This document shows, one piece after another, positions 28,342 through 38,157 of a stretch of DNA of 64,000 nucleotides. The stretch comes from Paenibacillus foliorum (GTDB lineage: Bacteria; Bacillota; Bacilli; Paenibacillales; NBRC-103111), in contig NZ_WHOD01000102.1 in the NCBI RefSeq assembly GCF_013141765.1, forward strand, positions 184,700-248,699, written 5' to 3'. Numbering within the stretch: the first letter of the stretch is position 1; each line of letters begins with the position of its first letter. Under the pieces are notes generated by a model. That model saw nothing but the letters and a program-made list of their open reading frames with translations. It did not search any database and was not told where the DNA came from. The position numbers were made by a program, and so were the translations under genes.

Positions 28342-29298
28342 TTAGAATACGCCTTCTTCGCCGAATTTTTTGGCTACCTTGTTAGACAATACAACCAACG
28401 CTAAGCCGACAACCGATTTAAACAACCCTACGGCCGTACTATAGCTGAACTGTGCTTGCTGAATGCCGACCCGGTACACATAGGTATCGAATACTTCAGC
28501 AACCTGGGAGACTGCTCCGTTATACATCAGAAATATTTGTTCAAACCCTACATCCATAATATGACCCAATCGTAAAATCAAGAGGATGACAATAACGCTT
28601 CGAATCGCCGGCACGGTGATGTGCCACATTTGGCGGAACCTTCCAGCCCCATCCATTCGGGCAGCTTCATACAACTGCGGATCGATGCCGGCCATTGCTG
28701 CCAAGAACACGATTGTGCCCCAACCCGCTTCCTTCCAAGCAGACTGCAATGTCACCATGATCCAAAACAGCTTAGGACTGGTCAGGAATCCGATTCGTTC
28801 CATCCCCACCGTCTCCAAAACCTTGTTGACTACGCCTTCCCCTTTTGCAAATAACAGAAACGTCAAACCCGCAATAATAACCCATGATAAAAAATGCGGA
28901 AGATAAATAATGGACTGAATAAGCCGTTTATAAATGGCATTCCTTACCTCATTAAGCATCAACGAGAGAGCAATGGGCATCGGGAAAAAGAAGACGAGAT
29001 TAAGCAGGCTGATTCCCATTGTGTTTCGAAACAGCAATATGAAGTCAGGATTGGAAAAAAACCTTTGAAAGTGCAGCAGGCCAACCCACTTACTGTTCCA
29101 TATTCCTACGATGGGCGAATAGTTTTGAAAAGCAATAACCACTTCTGCCATCGGCACATATTTGAAAATTAGGAAGAATAGCAGCCCGGGCAGAGCAAGG
29201 AAATACAAGTATTTATCCCGTTTGATATCCTTCCATAATCTCGATTGTGTTGACTTTCTAACACTCTGTGCTGCCTTTTCTGTGTATGCTTGATTCAT
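28342..29298 (-). CDS. Carbohydrate ABC transporter permease (LplB type)
   Basis: A 318-residue permease with RDKYLYFLALPGLLFFLIF near the N-terminus and the EAA loop QLYEAARMDGAGRFRQMWHITVPA. The C-terminus KKFGEEGVF matches LplB-type subunits. TAAGGAG precedes the ATG. It follows the GH106-like gene by about 22 nt, so the hydrolase and importer are probably one transcript. Confidence 0.93.
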   Translation of the reverse strand: MNQAYTEKAAQSVRKSTQSRLWKDIKRDKYLYFLALPGLLFFLIFKYVPMAEVVIAFQNYSPIVGIWNSKWVGLLHFQRFFSNPDFILLFRNTMGISLLNLVFFFPMPIALSLMLNEVRNAIYKRLIQSIIYLPHFLSWVIIAGLTFLLFAKGEGVVNKVLETVGMERIGFLTSPKLFWIMVTLQSAWKEAGWGTIVFLAAMAGIDPQLYEAARMDGAGRFRQMWHITVPAIRSVIVILLILRLGHIMDVGFEQIFLMYNGAVSQVAEVFDTYVYRVGIQQAQFSYSTAVGLFKSVVGLALVVLSNKVAKKFGEEGVF

Positions 29299-29320
29299 AG
29301 AGTCAACTCCTTATCCTATT

Positions 29321-32300
29321 TCATCGCGGAGGCGTAGCTGTGGTCAAACTTGCCACCGATTCCAGCGAATGCGTCTTATAGTTGAAATATTTACCTTCCA
29401 GCAAGCCGATTAACGTCCCTGTTACGTGGATCTCAATCACATTATCTACATCACCGGTGTTCAAGATCGATGAAGGGCAGGTCCATGTGTAGGGAGACCA
29501 TGGCCGTACGCCAAGGCTCTGTCCATTAACAACCAGCTCGATGGTATCATGTTGTTCCCAATCGCCAATACTTAGCTCCATATCAGCTCCAGAAGGTACA
29601 TTAGCTAATTCCAGCTTTCTTTTATAAGCAAGCGTGCCTGCATAATATGGATATCCTGGGCAATAGGCTTCCGGCAATACATTGATTTCTGTCGGAGCGG
29701 CGAGTATAACGGGCCTTCCTTCTTGATCAAAGCGAACACCGAACGGGCCGCTTATATAGAGAGCGTCGACAATTCCATCCCAGTCGTTCTGCACCTGAAG
29801 GTTCACAACAATCTCATTGGCCCCCTCCTGCACGTAAGGCAGAATATCACAAGCTATATTCTGATGATCATATATTTCATGATGTTGAAACTGTGGTCTA
29901 GTCAATGTATGACCATTAATTAATAGGCTCCAATCGCCGGAAATCGCCGATTCATCCATATAAAATTGACAAGACTGCGGCATTTGCTCCACTCGGAATG
30001 CTGCTCTGTACGAGCATGCGATTGGATAAGCCATACTCAGCTTGAGTGGTGTACCGAACATGGATCCGAATGCAACCGGAAATTCTCGTTCCTTCGCCAA
30101 ATCGTCGCATTGATCGATAAATGTTTTGGCTTGCACCTCGTAGCTAGGCAATGGATGGCTGCCACTCTCAACACCCATGGTTAGACGAAAAGTATCGAAT
30201 CGAATCGCGTTGTCTGAATAAGCACTTACCTCCCAAGGTCCTTCCTGCGGAATCAGCAGCTTAGTTAGTTCATCAGGTTGCAGTAATTGGCCATCTAATG
30301 CCGTAGGCTGCCTATTATCTGCTCTAGTCCATTCTACTAAACGAGATTCATAGGACTCGAATGTGAGTGAAAGCTTCCACTCCCCATCAAGAAGCTTAGC
30401 GGCAATAGGATGCGATTGGCCTGTTTCCAAATCCAGCAGACGGAATTCAAAGCCCTCCGTTTCCAACCCTGTTCCTGCTTCGATCCAACCCAGCTGATCC
30501 ATGTTAATGAGCAATTCCGTTGCTTGGAAGCTTCCCTCTTGATTCGTGATAAATGCGGCACCGCTGTGCTTGGACAACTCGCGGATCTGCATTAAAAATG
30601 GTTGATCATTGCCTTGCGTAGTCAGGCGAACGGCTGCTGGAGAAACTTGTTCCAGCAATGCCAGAAGTGCTTGCATCGTCTGAGTGAAAGGCTGATTGCC
30701 TACGCACGGTATGAAGTAGGCGTTATGCTCCCCTTTCCTCCACGCTTCCGATTGAGTTGCTGTTTCGATCCCATTCCAATATTCTGCTTGCGGTGATTCG
30801 GAGACCCCGAACAACGTGGCGGCTTCCTGCTCGGTTGGACTCCCATCTTCAATCTGATCATGTGGAAGAAGTCCAAGCGCAATGACGACTCCGCCGTTAT
30901 CAGCAAAAGTCTGGATCCTTTTCCAAGCTGCTGCCTCCAGATTCGTGACAGGTGGAATTATTAATACTTCATATTCGGCATGACCCAAACTTATTGTTCC
31001 GTCAGACACATCCGCATCTGCTAGCAGCTCTGGATCTAGATGATCGAAGTCTCTACGGTTCTGGAGCAATTGGACGCTCAACGCGCGCCAGTCCTGCCGC
31101 AGCCGCTCCAGCCGCTCCTTATCCACGCCCTCTGCTCCAACGTTAAAGCTTTGGAATGGGTTACCCATATGCGCCCAGAGCGTTGTAGTCGGATCAAGAA
31201 CAGCGATTCTTATATCGGCTTTTCCTTGGCTCATAAACCAACTGATTCGACCCGTATAATCCCCTAGCTGGCGAAAGTGCTCCCAATAGGGATTTTGCAA
31301 AAATTGTGAAGGCGGCGCATCATGCTGTGCCAGACCATCCACTGTATAGAAAAATGCATGAAAATTATAAAAGTTAGTTCCCAAAGCAGCCATGTTATCA
31401 ATCATCCATTTGGCATCCTGAAGCGTCATTGACCAGCCTACACTGTGAAAGCACTCAATTAAGTTACGTTCACGTCCAAGCTGCCGCGCCAGAGAGCTAA
31501 CCATTTTGGGACCATTCCGAAATTTGCCTGCATATTTATTTAGAATCCATTCCAATGAACGACCAAGCTTCTCATGCGCGGAATCGCCTCCAGGCATATG
31601 GCTGTGCAGCTGTGTGGTCATCCTTACAGATGGAACCTCGGTCACATACTGGAGCCCGTGCTGTTCACACCAATCAAAAACCTGTTTATGGTAAGATTCT
31701 CTTAAGAGCAGATGGATGGATTGATAATAATCATAACGAAATTTGGCTGCATTCGGACTATCGGGATAGACGAGAGCATTCAGATTCTCCTCCATATCAC
31801 GACCAGTTCGTTCCTTGTAATATTCAGGCAGCTGTTTCGACCATGGCGTTTCACCAAGCAATGCGATTTCATCGGTAAACATTCCTTTAATCGTCTCGCC
31901 AAAATACTCTCCTACATAATAGGCATACTTGTCATGGGTCATTCGGATGAATGTTTCCATAGCTTCACGGTTACAAGGATCAACAAAGGTGCCATAGTAT
32001 TTAAAATCCTCAATCTCCTCTTCAAGGAAAATGATGATCTCCCAGTCGCCCGGAGGCACATCCCATATCATTTTGTAAATGGTTCGATATGTGAAAAAGC
32101 GCTTCTGATTATATGCTGTAAGGCCGGATTTCTGAAAAATCGGGTCCGCCTGATAATTGCCGATCGTATGGCGCACATCAATCGCTTGGTCCCATAGCTT
32201 CACACCCGATGCTGAGACCGGTACCGCCTTGGCACTTAATATCCGTGCCCAAGGAAGCTCTAACGTCAGCTTCGTCCCCCCTGACACCCGTTCCGTTCTA

Positions 32301-32632
32301 TGAACAAGCGAGTAGTGCTTGGCTTCTGGATGCTCCAGTACGACTTCCCCTCCAGCAATACCGCTAGGATATGGATACTCGTCATACAGCCAAACCTCCA
32401 GCTCATGCTGCTTAGCGATTTCGACTGCCGTACGAACCTTCTCAAACCAAGCTTCCGATAAATAAGGTATTTTTAAGCCTTGGCGTGGACAGATAAAAAA
32501 TCCTCCCACTCCTTTATGTGCCATCTCTTCAATTTGCCTTTTCATTTGTTCATCTTCCATCTCACCATTCCAAAACCAGAAAGGTTGAAGTCGGAATGCT
32601 GCTGAAGGATCTTCAAATTGTTTCCAATTCAT
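29321..32632 (-). CDS. Large glycoside hydrolase, GH106 alpha-L-rhamnosidase-like
   Basis: A 1103-residue protein without a signal peptide. The N-terminus has LQPFWFWNGEMEDEQ, then a (beta/alpha) barrel-like stretch with GVGGFFICPRQG, WLYDEYPYPSGIAGG and FTDEI, which resemble the GH106 alpha-L-rhamnosidase family. The C-terminal third contains galactose-binding-like beta domains (SCQFYMDESAISGDWSLLINGH). GH106 enzymes release L-rhamnose from rhamnogalacturonan. It is the first gene of the importer locus, with a GAGGAGG site and a 600-nt upstream gap. Assignment to GH106 is from overall look, not from identified catalytic acids. Confidence 0.7.
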   Translation of the reverse strand: MNWKQFEDPSAAFRLQPFWFWNGEMEDEQMKRQIEEMAHKGVGGFFICPRQGLKIPYLSEAWFEKVRTAVEIAKQHELEVWLYDEYPYPSGIAGGEVVLEHPEAKHYSLVHRTERVSGGTKLTLELPWARILSAKAVPVSASGVKLWDQAIDVRHTIGNYQADPIFQKSGLTAYNQKRFFTYRTIYKMIWDVPPGDWEIIIFLEEEIEDFKYYGTFVDPCNREAMETFIRMTHDKYAYYVGEYFGETIKGMFTDEIALLGETPWSKQLPEYYKERTGRDMEENLNALVYPDSPNAAKFRYDYYQSIHLLLRESYHKQVFDWCEQHGLQYVTEVPSVRMTTQLHSHMPGGDSAHEKLGRSLEWILNKYAGKFRNGPKMVSSLARQLGRERNLIECFHSVGWSMTLQDAKWMIDNMAALGTNFYNFHAFFYTVDGLAQHDAPPSQFLQNPYWEHFRQLGDYTGRISWFMSQGKADIRIAVLDPTTTLWAHMGNPFQSFNVGAEGVDKERLERLRQDWRALSVQLLQNRRDFDHLDPELLADADVSDGTISLGHAEYEVLIIPPVTNLEAAAWKRIQTFADNGGVVIALGLLPHDQIEDGSPTEQEAATLFGVSESPQAEYWNGIETATQSEAWRKGEHNAYFIPCVGNQPFTQTMQALLALLEQVSPAAVRLTTQGNDQPFLMQIRELSKHSGAAFITNQEGSFQATELLINMDQLGWIEAGTGLETEGFEFRLLDLETGQSHPIAAKLLDGEWKLSLTFESYESRLVEWTRADNRQPTALDGQLLQPDELTKLLIPQEGPWEVSAYSDNAIRFDTFRLTMGVESGSHPLPSYEVQAKTFIDQCDDLAKEREFPVAFGSMFGTPLKLSMAYPIACSYRAAFRVEQMPQSCQFYMDESAISGDWSLLINGHTLTRPQFQHHEIYDHQNIACDILPYVQEGANEIVVNLQVQNDWDGIVDALYISGPFGVRFDQEGRPVILAAPTEINVLPEAYCPGYPYYAGTLAYKRKLELANVPSGADMELSIGDWEQHDTIELVVNGQSLGVRPWSPYTWTCPSSILNTGDVDNVIEIHVTGTLIGLLEGKYFNYKTHSLESVASLTTATPPR

Positions 32633-32847
32633 AGTGCTGCCTCCTCGATATAACTACTGTTGATGACCTCACCTTAACCAATATCGCCCCAAGCGGCAAT
32701 CGTACTTTTTTGATAGCGGGAAAAAGGCTTGTGGACTTTTTTGCACGGATAACACATCGTTGCAGAATGTGGAAATAGCGAAACAATGCTGATAGTATTG
32801 CAAGGGTACAGAAAAAATACATCTGCGCTGCCAGCCAATAGGCACAC

Positions 32848-32880
32848 AAAAAAACCACAATACGAGATCGTACTGTGGTT
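32848..32880 (-). terminator. Strong minus-strand terminator
   Basis: AACCACA and TGTGGTT form the base of a longer stem (with TACG/CGTA inside one mismatch), and the minus strand continues TTTTTTTGTG. It probably ends read-through from the adhesin cassette. Confidence 0.85.
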
Positions 32881-33079
32881 AGTTAATCATTGCCAACACT
32901 CGATTATCCTAAGCGCCCCCTAAGTATTCCCATTTGGCACAATGCTCCCAAGCTTCAATATACGAACACTTATCTATCTATCCAGCTTGCTTGCCTACTG
33001 GCTTAATGCTGTTACATTTTTTTAATTTTCTGAACATTCTAATTATTTGGTTTCGATCACCAAACACTGCTATAAACTA

Positions 33080-33102
33080 TACAGTTAAAAAGAATAACTG
33101 TA
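33080..33102. repeat. Small hairpin with A-rich loop
   Basis: TACAGTTA and TAACTGTA are perfect complements around AAAAGAA. It directly adjoins the larger near-palindrome. Confidence 0.6.
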
Positions 33103-33108
33103 CAAAGA

Positions 33109-33193
33109 GGCCCTGCAGGGACTATCCCATAAAACAGATGATCAGGTTTGATCTGAGTCTGTTTATTTTGGAATACAGTATCCTTGCAGGGCC
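33109..33193. repeat. 85-nt near-palindromic element
   Basis: The ends GGCCCTGCAGGGA and TCCTTGCAGGGCC are complementary save for one base, and inner arms (AAACAGA/TCTGTTT and GATCAGG/TTTGATC) nest within. It could be a large terminator structure of the adhesin gene 35 nt away or a MITE-like mobile remnant. I see no target-site duplication. Confidence 0.65.
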
Positions 33194-33227
33194 GTAGAAG
33201 AAACCATTGATTGTAGTTAACCGATGA

Positions 33228-36200
33228 CTAGTGTCTCATTGGGTCAATTTGCAGCAGCAGTAGCATTACATCTTTAGAGTCGAATTTTCCATCTCCTGTT
33301 AAATCATGTTTACTGTTGTTTATCCATTGCATTATTTCATTAATACCAATACCATCTTGCTGTGAATCCAATGCTGCTAGTTCACGCCGGAGCGCTTCGA
33401 TTTGCATCGTTGCTCTTAGAACCTTAATTGTATAGGTTTCTGTTTTGGACCTGTCTTGAGCAGTAACTTCAATTGTAATAAGAGTTGCTGAGTCTGAAGA
33501 CAGCCTTACCGGTATGCCACCGCTCGCGGAAGCACTATAGGTTGCCCCGCTCACAGTTATGCTGCTGTAAGCATCCTTCGGAGTCGCATAAACATATACC
33601 TGATATACACTGTCTGCTACACTCGCTTGATAATTTGCTTGAGTTGAGATAAAACTTGGCGATAAAGAAATAAATGACGAATTATTATCGCTTGATGATA
33701 GTCTTAAATCACCCAAACTCGAATTATTGCTAAGTCTCGTGATTTTAATGGAATAAGACCTGTGTGTTTTGTCTTGGGCGGTCACCTTTACTTCAATTGT
33801 GTTCACGCCTACGTTCAAGTTTAATGATCCGCCTTCTGTTCCGTTAGCATAAGGACTGTACACCGCATTATTGACGCTCACTTCTATGCTTGCGGTTGGA
33901 TCTGCCGTTGTCATCAGTGTAATGCTGCTTACTGCATTACCCACGACCGCACTGTAACTCGCTGTTCCCTCTGCAAATTTAGGACTTAATTCACCTTCAG
34001 ATAAGCTCAATCCGCTCAGGTTCGCATTATTGTTTAATCTTGTTACTGCTATTGAGTATGATTTTACCGTGCTGTTGTCTTGCGCAGTTACTTTTACATC
34101 GATAGTATTCATGCCTACGTTCAAGCTTAACGATCCGCTCGCTTCACCGCTGGTTACAGGAGTAAATCCGCCGCCGTTCACCTGCACCGCTACTGTTGCT
34201 GCGCTATCCTCCGACATTTTAGGTGTCACGGTCAAGCTGCTGACTGCATTGCCAACGCTTGCGCTGTAGCTCACTGTTCCCTCTGCAAACACAGGGCTCA
34301 ATGTACCTTCAGATAAATTCAAACCGCTCAGATTCGCATCATTGTTAAACGATCTTGTAATGGCTATTGAGTATGATTTCACCGTGTTGTTGTCTTGCGC
34401 AGTTACTTTTACATCGATCGTATTCACACCTACGTTCAAGTTTAACGATCCGCCTGCTGCTCCGTTAGCATAAGGACTGTACACCGCGTTATTGACGCTC
34501 ACTTCTATGCTTGCAGTTGGATCTGCCGTTGTCATCAGTGTAATGCTGCTCACCGCATTACCTACGACCGCACTGTAGCTCGCTGTTCCCTCTGCAAATT
34601 TAGGACTTAATTCACCTTCAGATAAGCTCAATCCGCCCAGGTTCGCATTATTGTTTAATCTTGTCACTACTATTGAGTATGATTTCACCGTACCGTCTTG
34701 AGCAGTCACTTTTACTTCAATCGTATTCACACCTACGTTTAATCCTAACGATCCGCTCGCTTCGCCGCTGGTTACAAGCGTAAATCCACCGCCGTTCACT
34801 TGCACCTCTACTGTTGCTGCACTATCCGACACTTTAGGCGTCACGGTCAAGCTGCTCACTGCATTTCCTACGCTTGCAATGTAGTTCACTGTTCCCTCTG
34901 CAAACCAGGGGCTCAATGTACCGTTAGATAAGCCCAATTCGCTTAGATTCGCATTATTGCTTAATCTTGTGACTGCTATTGAATATGACTTCGTCGTACC
35001 GTCTTGCGCTATTACTTTTACTTCAATCGTGTTAGACCCCACAACCAAGCTTAATGCTCCGTTAGTATAAGGAGTGTACACCGCGTTATTGATGCTCACT
35101 TCTATGCTTGCGGTTGGATCTGCCGTTGTCATCAGTGTAATGCTGCTCACCGAATTACCCACAACTGCGCTGTAACTCGCTGTTCCCACTGCAAATTCAG
35201 GGCTTAATGTACCTTCAGATAAGCTCAATCCGCTCAGGTTCGCATTATTGTTTAATCTTGTCACTGCTATTGAGTATGATTTCACCGTACCGTCTTGAGC
35301 AGTCACTTTTACTTCAATCGTGTTCACGCCTACGTTCAAGCTTAACGGTCCGCTCGCTTCGCCGCTGGTTACAAGCGTAAATCCACCGCCGTTCACCTGC
35401 ACCTCTACCTTCGCTGCGCTATCCAACACTCTAGGTGTCAAAGTCAAGCTGCTTACCGCATTTCCCACGCTTGCGCTGTAGCTCACTGTTCCCTCGGTAA
35501 AGCCAGGACTCAATGTACCGCTAGACAAGCTCAATTCGCTCAGGTTCGCATTATTGCTTAATCTTGTGATCGTGACGGTATATGACTGCGTCGTCGTACC
35601 GTCTTGAGCGGTCACTTTTACCTCAACCGTGTTGACACCTACGCTCAAGATTAACGGTCCGCTCGCTTCGCCGCTGACTACAGGCATAAATCCGCCACTG
35701 TTCACCTGTACGGCTATCGTCCCTGTGCTATCTGAAACTATAGGCTTAACGATCAAGCTGCTCACCGCATTGTCGACACTTGAGCTATAGCTCACCGTTC
35801 CCGTAGCAAACGCTGGGTTCAGTGTACCCTCAGAAAGCGATAATCCACTTAAACCCGCATTACTGCTTCGCTCCCGAGTTACAGTTAACGTGTAGATCTG
35901 CTCCGTGGTTGCATCTGGTGCTGTTACCTTCACCGAAATAATATTCGGACCTACATTAAGGGACAACGAGTTGCTCGAAGCTCCACTAAGAATAGGAACA
36001 TAGGTAGTACCACCATCCATGCTTATCCCCAAGGTAAAGCTGCTTTCGTAAGCAGTTGGCGTAACTGTTAAGCTGTTTACCTCATTACCGACAATTGCAG
36101 AGTAATCAAATGTTCCCCAAGCAATTGGCTGGTTTAATGAGCCAGCTGAAAGAGTCAGTCCTATCAATTCGGAACGGTGATTGATCAACGTCGGATCGCT

Positions 36201-38123
36201 GGACGTGTTATTCTCACTGCTAACATCGCCTCCGCCAGTTACCGTAGCACCGCTTGTTAGCGAAGCCTCGGCAATCGACGAGACACTCATCGTCAACGTA
36301 ATGGCTGGATAGCTCTGACCTGGTGCCAATGCGTCACTGCGTGTACACGTTAGCGTCATGAGATCACACGTCCATCCTGTACCACTTATCGCCGTGGCCT
36401 TTAACCCTTCCGGCAACGTTCCACTCACGGTAACAGTACCGTTTGTCGGCCCCATTCCACTATTGGCTACCGCAATCGTGTAAGCGGCCCCCGTCTGGCC
36501 TTGCCTGAAATCACCTGTATGGCTCATATGCACACTTAGATTCGGGTTCTGACTAATCGTTGTAACATCCGCAGCGCTATTGTTAAAGGTGTTGAGCTCC
36601 CCAACGCCCTCGCCAGCGACAACAACCGTATTCGTAACCGAGGCCGCAGCATCTGCCGCAACATTAACCGTCAACTCAATGGCAGGATAAATCTGACCTG
36701 CCGCAAACGACCCCGTTCGTGTGCAAGTTAAGCTACTTAGAGTACAACTCCAACCGTTACCTCCCATTGCTGTGGCAGTCAATCCAGCAGGTAGCGTATC
36801 CGTTACCGTTACCGTTCCGGAACCACCAACGGCTCCAACATTTTGTACCGTAAGAGAGTAAATCGCGCCTGACTGCCCTTGTGTGAAGCTGCTCGTATGA
36901 CTCGCAGTCACCTTCAAATCCGGATAATCTGGATTTGAGCCTACTTCACTGGCACTGCTGTTCGACAGATTTATATTGCTTGTAATGGTTGTACTCGTTA
37001 ATACAGGCGGTGCATAACCATTGATATATAACCCGCCGCCCCTGCCATAGTTTCCGTTTCCGGCTATTGTCACGCTGTTTAGAGCTACAGTACCATTGTA
37101 GTAATCAAGTACTAGCCCACCGCCATCACCATCAGCATTATTTCCGCTAATGCCAGTGTTCGTCAACGTCGCGGGTGCATTCAGATAGATACCGGCTCCT
37201 CTGCCTTCTGTGTCCGCTCCTCTCGTCACTGACCTTGCTACATTACTGGAAATCGTTGAATCGCTTATGGTAATCTGACGCGGATTTAGCGATTGGGATA
37301 TAATCGCAAGCCCGCCGCCAAATCCAAAGGATGTATTATTTTCGATCGTAACATGACTGAATTGTAAATTTATATCGCCTTCCGCATAAACCCCGCCGCC
37401 TCTAGAACTGTAGGGTGGAGTATTCGAACCAGCACTATTGTTACGAATGATAACGTGATCCATAACTACAGAGCCACCGAGCAGCCCGGAGAGATACAAT
37501 CCACCGCCATAACCATGATTGGACGCAAAATTTTGTTCAATAATACTGTTCGCAATAGTTATGGTGTTCGTTCCGGTATCACCAGCAATACCTCCCCCAC
37601 CATAGCCGTTAAGGTCAGGTGCTTTACCGTTACGTATAGTCAACGATTTGAATGAAACCTGAAATCCTCCGTTTGCCAAGCTAGGGTTAACCTCAAATAC
37701 CCGGTTCGATGCAGTATTCGGAGTAGCTGCTGCTTGAATAATCGTCTGAGCAGGGTTTCCGTTTACATCCCCGCTTGCACCTACGATCGAAACATCGCCC
37801 TTTATCTCTAACTGGCCTAAAGTAAGTGTATACACGCCAACTGGAACCTGAATCAGATCCGAGCCGGGCAATGCATTGCTTTCCTCTATAGCCGCCCGCA
37901 ATGAGCATAAGCCCCCGCTATCCGAACATCCTCCGATTCCAGGACTGATATCTGAAGTATCGTTAGTAGTATTAACGGTAAAAGTAGCCGCCGATGCTTG
38001 GAGAGGCACGAATATTGCAAGTAACAAAGTGAGAGCTAATACACCAAAGAATAAACCAAACCATCTAAAAAATATCGGTCTTAGCAGGGCGCTGACATTC
38101 GATGGACGAGATACGACTTCCAC
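33228..38123 (-). CDS. Giant secreted repeat adhesin: beta-helix, DUF11 and cadherin-like domains with a dockerin-like end
   Basis: About 1631 residues from a GTG at 38123, chosen because AAAGGAGG precedes it by 7 nt. A signal peptide ends near ASA-A (about 43). Residues about 45-370 form a right-handed beta-helix beginning with the CSLRAAIEESNA motif. Two DUF11-type domains (about 400-650) with VTVTDTLPAGLTAT follow. Then come nine cadherin-like beta-sandwich repeats of about 101 residues (about 650-1568), each starting NNANLS-like and ending KVTAQDGT...SYSIAVTRL. The last ~35 residues hold one EF-hand-like calcium loop, DLTGDGKFDSKD, as in half a dockerin. No SLH or LPXTG anchor is seen. 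It follows the tail-collar genes in one direction and is probably a surface or matrix adhesin. Confidence 0.85.
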   Translation of the reverse strand: MEVVSRPSNVSALLRPIFFRWFGLFFGVLALTLLLAIFVPLQASAATFTVNTTNDTSDISPGIGGCSDSGGLCSLRAAIEESNALPGSDLIQVPVGVYTLTLGQLEIKGDVSIVGASGDVNGNPAQTIIQAAATPNTASNRVFEVNPSLANGGFQVSFKSLTIRNGKAPDLNGYGGGGIAGDTGTNTITIANSIIEQNFASNHGYGGGLYLSGLLGGSVVMDHVIIRNNSAGSNTPPYSSRGGGVYAEGDINLQFSHVTIENNTSFGFGGGLAIISQSLNPRQITISDSTISSNVARSVTRGADTEGRGAGIYLNAPATLTNTGISGNNADGDGGGLVLDYYNGTVALNSVTIAGNGNYGRGGGLYINGYAPPVLTSTTITSNINLSNSSASEVGSNPDYPDLKVTASHTSSFTQGQSGAIYSLTVQNVGAVGGSGTVTVTDTLPAGLTATAMGGNGWSCTLSSLTCTRTGSFAAGQIYPAIELTVNVAADAAASVTNTVVVAGEGVGELNTFNNSAADVTTISQNPNLSVHMSHTGDFRQGQTGAAYTIAVANSGMGPTNGTVTVSGTLPEGLKATAISGTGWTCDLMTLTCTRSDALAPGQSYPAITLTMSVSSIAEASLTSGATVTGGGDVSSENNTSSDPTLINHRSELIGLTLSAGSLNQPIAWGTFDYSAIVGNEVNSLTVTPTAYESSFTLGISMDGGTTYVPILSGASSNSLSLNVGPNIISVKVTAPDATTEQIYTLTVTRERSSNAGLSGLSLSEGTLNPAFATGTVSYSSSVDNAVSSLIVKPIVSDSTGTIAVQVNSGGFMPVVSGEASGPLILSVGVNTVEVKVTAQDGTTTQSYTVTITRLSNNANLSELSLSSGTLSPGFTEGTVSYSASVGNAVSSLTLTPRVLDSAAKVEVQVNGGGFTLVTSGEASGPLSLNVGVNTIEVKVTAQDGTVKSYSIAVTRLNNNANLSGLSLSEGTLSPEFAVGTASYSAVVGNSVSSITLMTTADPTASIEVSINNAVYTPYTNGALSLVVGSNTIEVKVIAQDGTTKSYSIAVTRLSNNANLSELGLSNGTLSPWFAEGTVNYIASVGNAVSSLTVTPKVSDSAATVEVQVNGGGFTLVTSGEASGSLGLNVGVNTIEVKVTAQDGTVKSYSIVVTRLNNNANLGGLSLSEGELSPKFAEGTASYSAVVGNAVSSITLMTTADPTASIEVSVNNAVYSPYANGAAGGSLNLNVGVNTIDVKVTAQDNNTVKSYSIAITRSFNNDANLSGLNLSEGTLSPVFAEGTVSYSASVGNAVSSLTVTPKMSEDSAATVAVQVNGGGFTPVTSGEASGSLSLNVGMNTIDVKVTAQDNSTVKSYSIAVTRLNNNANLSGLSLSEGELSPKFAEGTASYSAVVGNAVSSITLMTTADPTASIEVSVNNAVYSPYANGTEGGSLNLNVGVNTIEVKVTAQDKTHRSYSIKITRLSNNSSLGDLRLSSSDNNSSFISLSPSFISTQANYQASVADSVYQVYVYATPKDAYSSITVSGATYSASASGGIPVRLSSDSATLITIEVTAQDRSKTETYTIKVLRATMQIEALRRELAALDSQQDGIGINEIMQWINNSKHDLTGDGKFDSKDVMLLLLQIDPMRH
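33722..36150 (-). repeat. Tandem cadherin-like coding repeats, alternating A/B types
   Basis: The repeats are about 305 nt each. Repeats 3, 5 and 7 (type A, VQVNGGGFT) alternate with 4, 6 and 8 (type B, MTTADPTASIEVS), so a pair of about 610 nt was duplicated as a block. Long near-identical nucleotide stretches recur, for example around 33841 and 34462. Confidence 0.85.
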
Positions 38124-38157
38124 ATGAACACCCTCCTTTCTATTTTTGAGTCTATTT

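Larger units (their letters stand above)
32633..33227. other. Intergenic region between the adhesin cassette and the GH106 locus
   Basis: About 600 nt without a credible gene. It holds a minus-strand terminator (32848-32880), a small hairpin (33080-33102) and an 85-nt near-palindrome (33109-33193). The right-hand part before 32848 should contain the promoter of the GH106-like gene, but I could not fix its boxes. Short open frames here have no ribosome sites and coincide with the structured elements. Confidence 0.8.

Noticed and set aside
32613..33197. Short open frames in the gap before the GH106-like gene
   Set aside because: They overlap the terminator and palindromic element, have no ribosome sites and encode no recognisable protein.
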